DNA of 5,906 bases from positions 1 through 5,906 of the forward strand of contig JAPKEY010000097.1 of NCBI GenBank assembly GCA_028821815.1, written 5' to 3'. The stretch comes from Candidatus Poseidoniales archaeon. Lineage in GTDB: Archaea > Thermoplasmatota > Poseidoniia > Poseidoniales > Thalassarchaeaceae. A program made the translations under genes and the position numbers. Positions 4,737 to 5,906 of the stretch are shown piece after piece. Under the pieces are notes generated by a model. It did not search any database and was not told where the DNA came from. It saw only the letters and a program-made list of their open reading frames with translations. The first letter of the stretch is position 1. Each line of letters starts with the position of its first letter.

Positions 4737-5600
4737 ATGCTACAAGTTTGGTTACTAGGTCTTTTCATTGCTGTCATTACGGTTACTGTCGCCTTCACAC
4801 TGCGAAAGGAAAACGAGGAAATGCCCCGTAAAGAAATCCTCCGCGCGGTCGAGTCGACAGGCAAGTTAGGTTTGGTTGAGAAAATGTTCCTCTGGGTGTT
4901 CTCTTGGCTCGACACTCGCTTCAGAGTTCAGGATTATTGGGCCATGTCAAGAGATGCCTACCACAGCATGCACCGGCAAATGCCACTCACCCATGCTGAG
5001 AAGTACAAACTGAGAATCATTTGGTATTGGTACCCATTGTATTGTCTCGGCGGAATTTCGTTCCTCGCATTCATCATCCTTGTCATCACCGGTACTATCC
5101 TCGGAATTTACTACGTCCCCGGTGGAGAAGGTGACCCGACACCAGCCTACTCAAGCATGGAATTCATCATGACACAGTTGCCTTTCGGATACATCATCCG
5201 ATCGATTCATCATTGGGCGACGCACTTCATGGTGGCAGCAGTATTCTTACACATGTGCCGCGTATACTTTACAGGTGCATACCGGAACCCACGTGAACTG
5301 AATTGGTTAATTGGCGTAGGCCTGATGTTCTTCACCATCTTCTTTGGGTATTCAGGATACCTACTGCCGTGGGATAGCCTCGCCTTTGGTGCTGCAACAA
5401 TTGGTATCAATATGGCCAATAGTACACCCTTGATTGGCTCTTGGGTTGCAAGCGCGATGTTTGGCGGGACCAGTCTTTCGTACCAAACAGTGACCCGAAT
5501 GTATTTCCTCCACGTATTCATCCTCCCTGTAATCGTTACTGGACTGATTATCGTTCACTTGTTTATTGTCTGGGTTCAAGGCATCGCGGAGCCACATTGA
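4737..5600 (+). CDS. petB: Cytochrome b, b6-type N-terminal half
   Basis: This is the di-heme membrane subunit of the quinol:acceptor oxidoreductase. The 287-residue product holds the four core helices, about 104-126, 155-178, 188-210 and 254-281. Heme ligands are H158 and H172 in helix B and H259 and H274 in helix D. The 14 residues between the helix D pair are the b6-type spacing (bc1 has 13). Other family marks are RVYFTG at 175-180, NPREL at 184-188 and GYSGYLLPWD at 204-213. Cys103 in YCLGG (102-106) aligns with the b6 Cys that covalently holds the extra heme c_n near the inner quinone site. An additional N-terminal hydrophobic helix (about 3-22) and an amphipathic segment (43-60) precede the core; the extra helix is absent from standard b6. 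The C-terminal half is a separate gene 15 bases downstream, as in b6f and Firmicutes complexes. An alternative symbol is qcrB. Confidence 0.96.
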   Translation: MLQVWLLGLFIAVITVTVAFTLRKENEEMPRKEILRAVESTGKLGLVEKMFLWVFSWLDTRFRVQDYWAMSRDAYHSMHRQMPLTHAEKYKLRIIWYWYPLYCLGGISFLAFIILVITGTILGIYYVPGGEGDPTPAYSSMEFIMTQLPFGYIIRSIHHWATHFMVAAVFLHMCRVYFTGAYRNPRELNWLIGVGLMFFTIFFGYSGYLLPWDSLAFGAATIGINMANSTPLIGSWVASAMFGGTSLSYQTVTRMYFLHVFILPVIVTGLIIVHLFIVWVQGIAEPH

Positions 5601-5602
5601 TC

Positions 5603-5608
5603 GGAGGA
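5603..5608 (+). promoter_or_regulatory. Shine-Dalgarno GGAGGA of the subunit IV-like gene
   Basis: GGAGGA, immediately after the cytochrome b stop codon, lies 7 bases before ATG 5616 and supports that start for the last, truncated gene. Confidence 0.7.
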
Positions 5609-5615
5609 ATTATTC

Positions 5616-5906
5616 ATGGGACTCATTGAAAATCTTGGTCGTATCGCGGACACATATGTTCGTGAAAAGGATAGCTTGCAATCTGCTGATAAGGACCGAA
5701 GACGCGTGTTTGTCGGGCACGCGTTCTGGCCACACGAAGTTCTGCGTGATGCCATTATTCTTGCAGCCATGACGGCAGTCCTCTGTTTCTATTCGTGGTT
5801 GATACCGCCACCATTACACGGTGCAGCCGACCCCTATGCACAAGCCGGATTCGTGTTCCCTGATTGGTATGTCTTGTTCAGTTACGGATATCTCCGATGG
5901 GGTGAA
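5616..5906 (+). CDS. petD: Subunit IV-like cytochrome b C-terminal half (partial, runs off the window)
   Basis: Only the first 97 residues are present. A hydrophilic, basic N-terminal part (1-42, DKDRRR at 25-30) leads to a hydrophobic helix at about 45-63. PPPLHG (64-69) and ADPYAQAGFVFPDWY (71-85) follow, matching the subunit IV region that ends in the PEWY motif of the outer quinol-oxidation site. Here the motif is PDWY (82-85), the variant known from Firmicutes and some other bc complexes. In this family the motif acid takes a proton from the bound quinol, and Asp can serve that role. In Firmicutes the equivalent subunit (QcrC) carries a C-terminal heme c domain; whether this one does cannot be seen, because the sequence stops. 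The gene is read in the same operon as cytochrome b. Confidence 0.92.
   Translation, partial: MGLIENLGRIADTYVREKDSLQSADKDRRRVFVGHAFWPHEVLRDAIILAAMTAVLCFYSWLIPPPLHGAADPYAQAGFVFPDWYVLFSYGYLRWGE

Noticed and set aside
5210..5521. Leftward 103-residue open frame inside cytochrome b
   Set aside because: It is antisense to the conserved heme-binding helices; the conservation belongs to the + strand.
1..5906. tRNA or rRNA genes, CRISPR arrays, insertion sequences, attachment sites
   Set aside because: No cloverleaf-like sequence, regularly spaced repeats, transposase-like frame or terminal repeats were seen, and almost all of the window is accounted for by coding regions.

Overview
The window is dense, prokaryotic, and looks archaeal. 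The tubulin-like gene is closest in motif wording to archaeal FtsZ, the ribosome binding sites are of the GAGGTGA type, and the respiratory genes encode a split, b6-type cytochrome b. A marine planktonic euryarchaeon of the Poseidoniales (Marine Group II) kind would fit, but this rests on overall impression without a search, so the taxon is only an inference.

Left part (1-2422): a multi-pass membrane protein with a strongly acidic C-terminal tail runs rightwards. It meets, stop codon to stop codon, a leftward pair made of a small TPR protein followed by a divergent FtsZ-family GTPase. The two converging genes share a 4-base TTAA, so no terminator lies between them.

Middle (2423-2582): a 160-base divergent intergenic region separates the leftward TPR/FtsZ pair from a rightward operon. 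It holds a GC-rich patch with an 8-base direct repeat, a weak TATA-like box, and a short perfect inverted repeat that contains the Shine-Dalgarno of the first operon gene.

Right part (2583-5906, running off the end): a tightly packed five-gene operon for a quinol-oxidising cytochrome bc/b6f-type complex. In order it encodes (1) a secreted, C-terminally anchored beta-sandwich protein of the choice-of-anchor V/Reeler-like type with a CxCH motif; (2) a small two-helix membrane protein of unknown function; (3) a Tat-type Rieske iron-sulfur protein; (4) a b6-type cytochrome b N-terminal half, with the Cys that in b6f and Firmicutes bc complexes holds the extra heme c; and (5) the start of the subunit IV-like C-terminal half, with a PDWY quinol-site motif. 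Rieske, cytochrome b and subunit IV would pass electrons from a quinol to an acceptor outside the membrane. No classical cytochrome c1 or f gene is visible. The most interesting point is that the first gene has the layout of cytochrome f (signal peptide, motif near the mature N terminus, beta-rich domain, C-terminal anchor) but with a contracted CxCH instead of CxxCH. It is therefore a candidate stand-in for, or partner of, the c-type subunit.

I saw no tRNA or rRNA genes, CRISPR arrays, insertion sequences or attachment sites. No stretch longer than about 160 bases lacks a gene.
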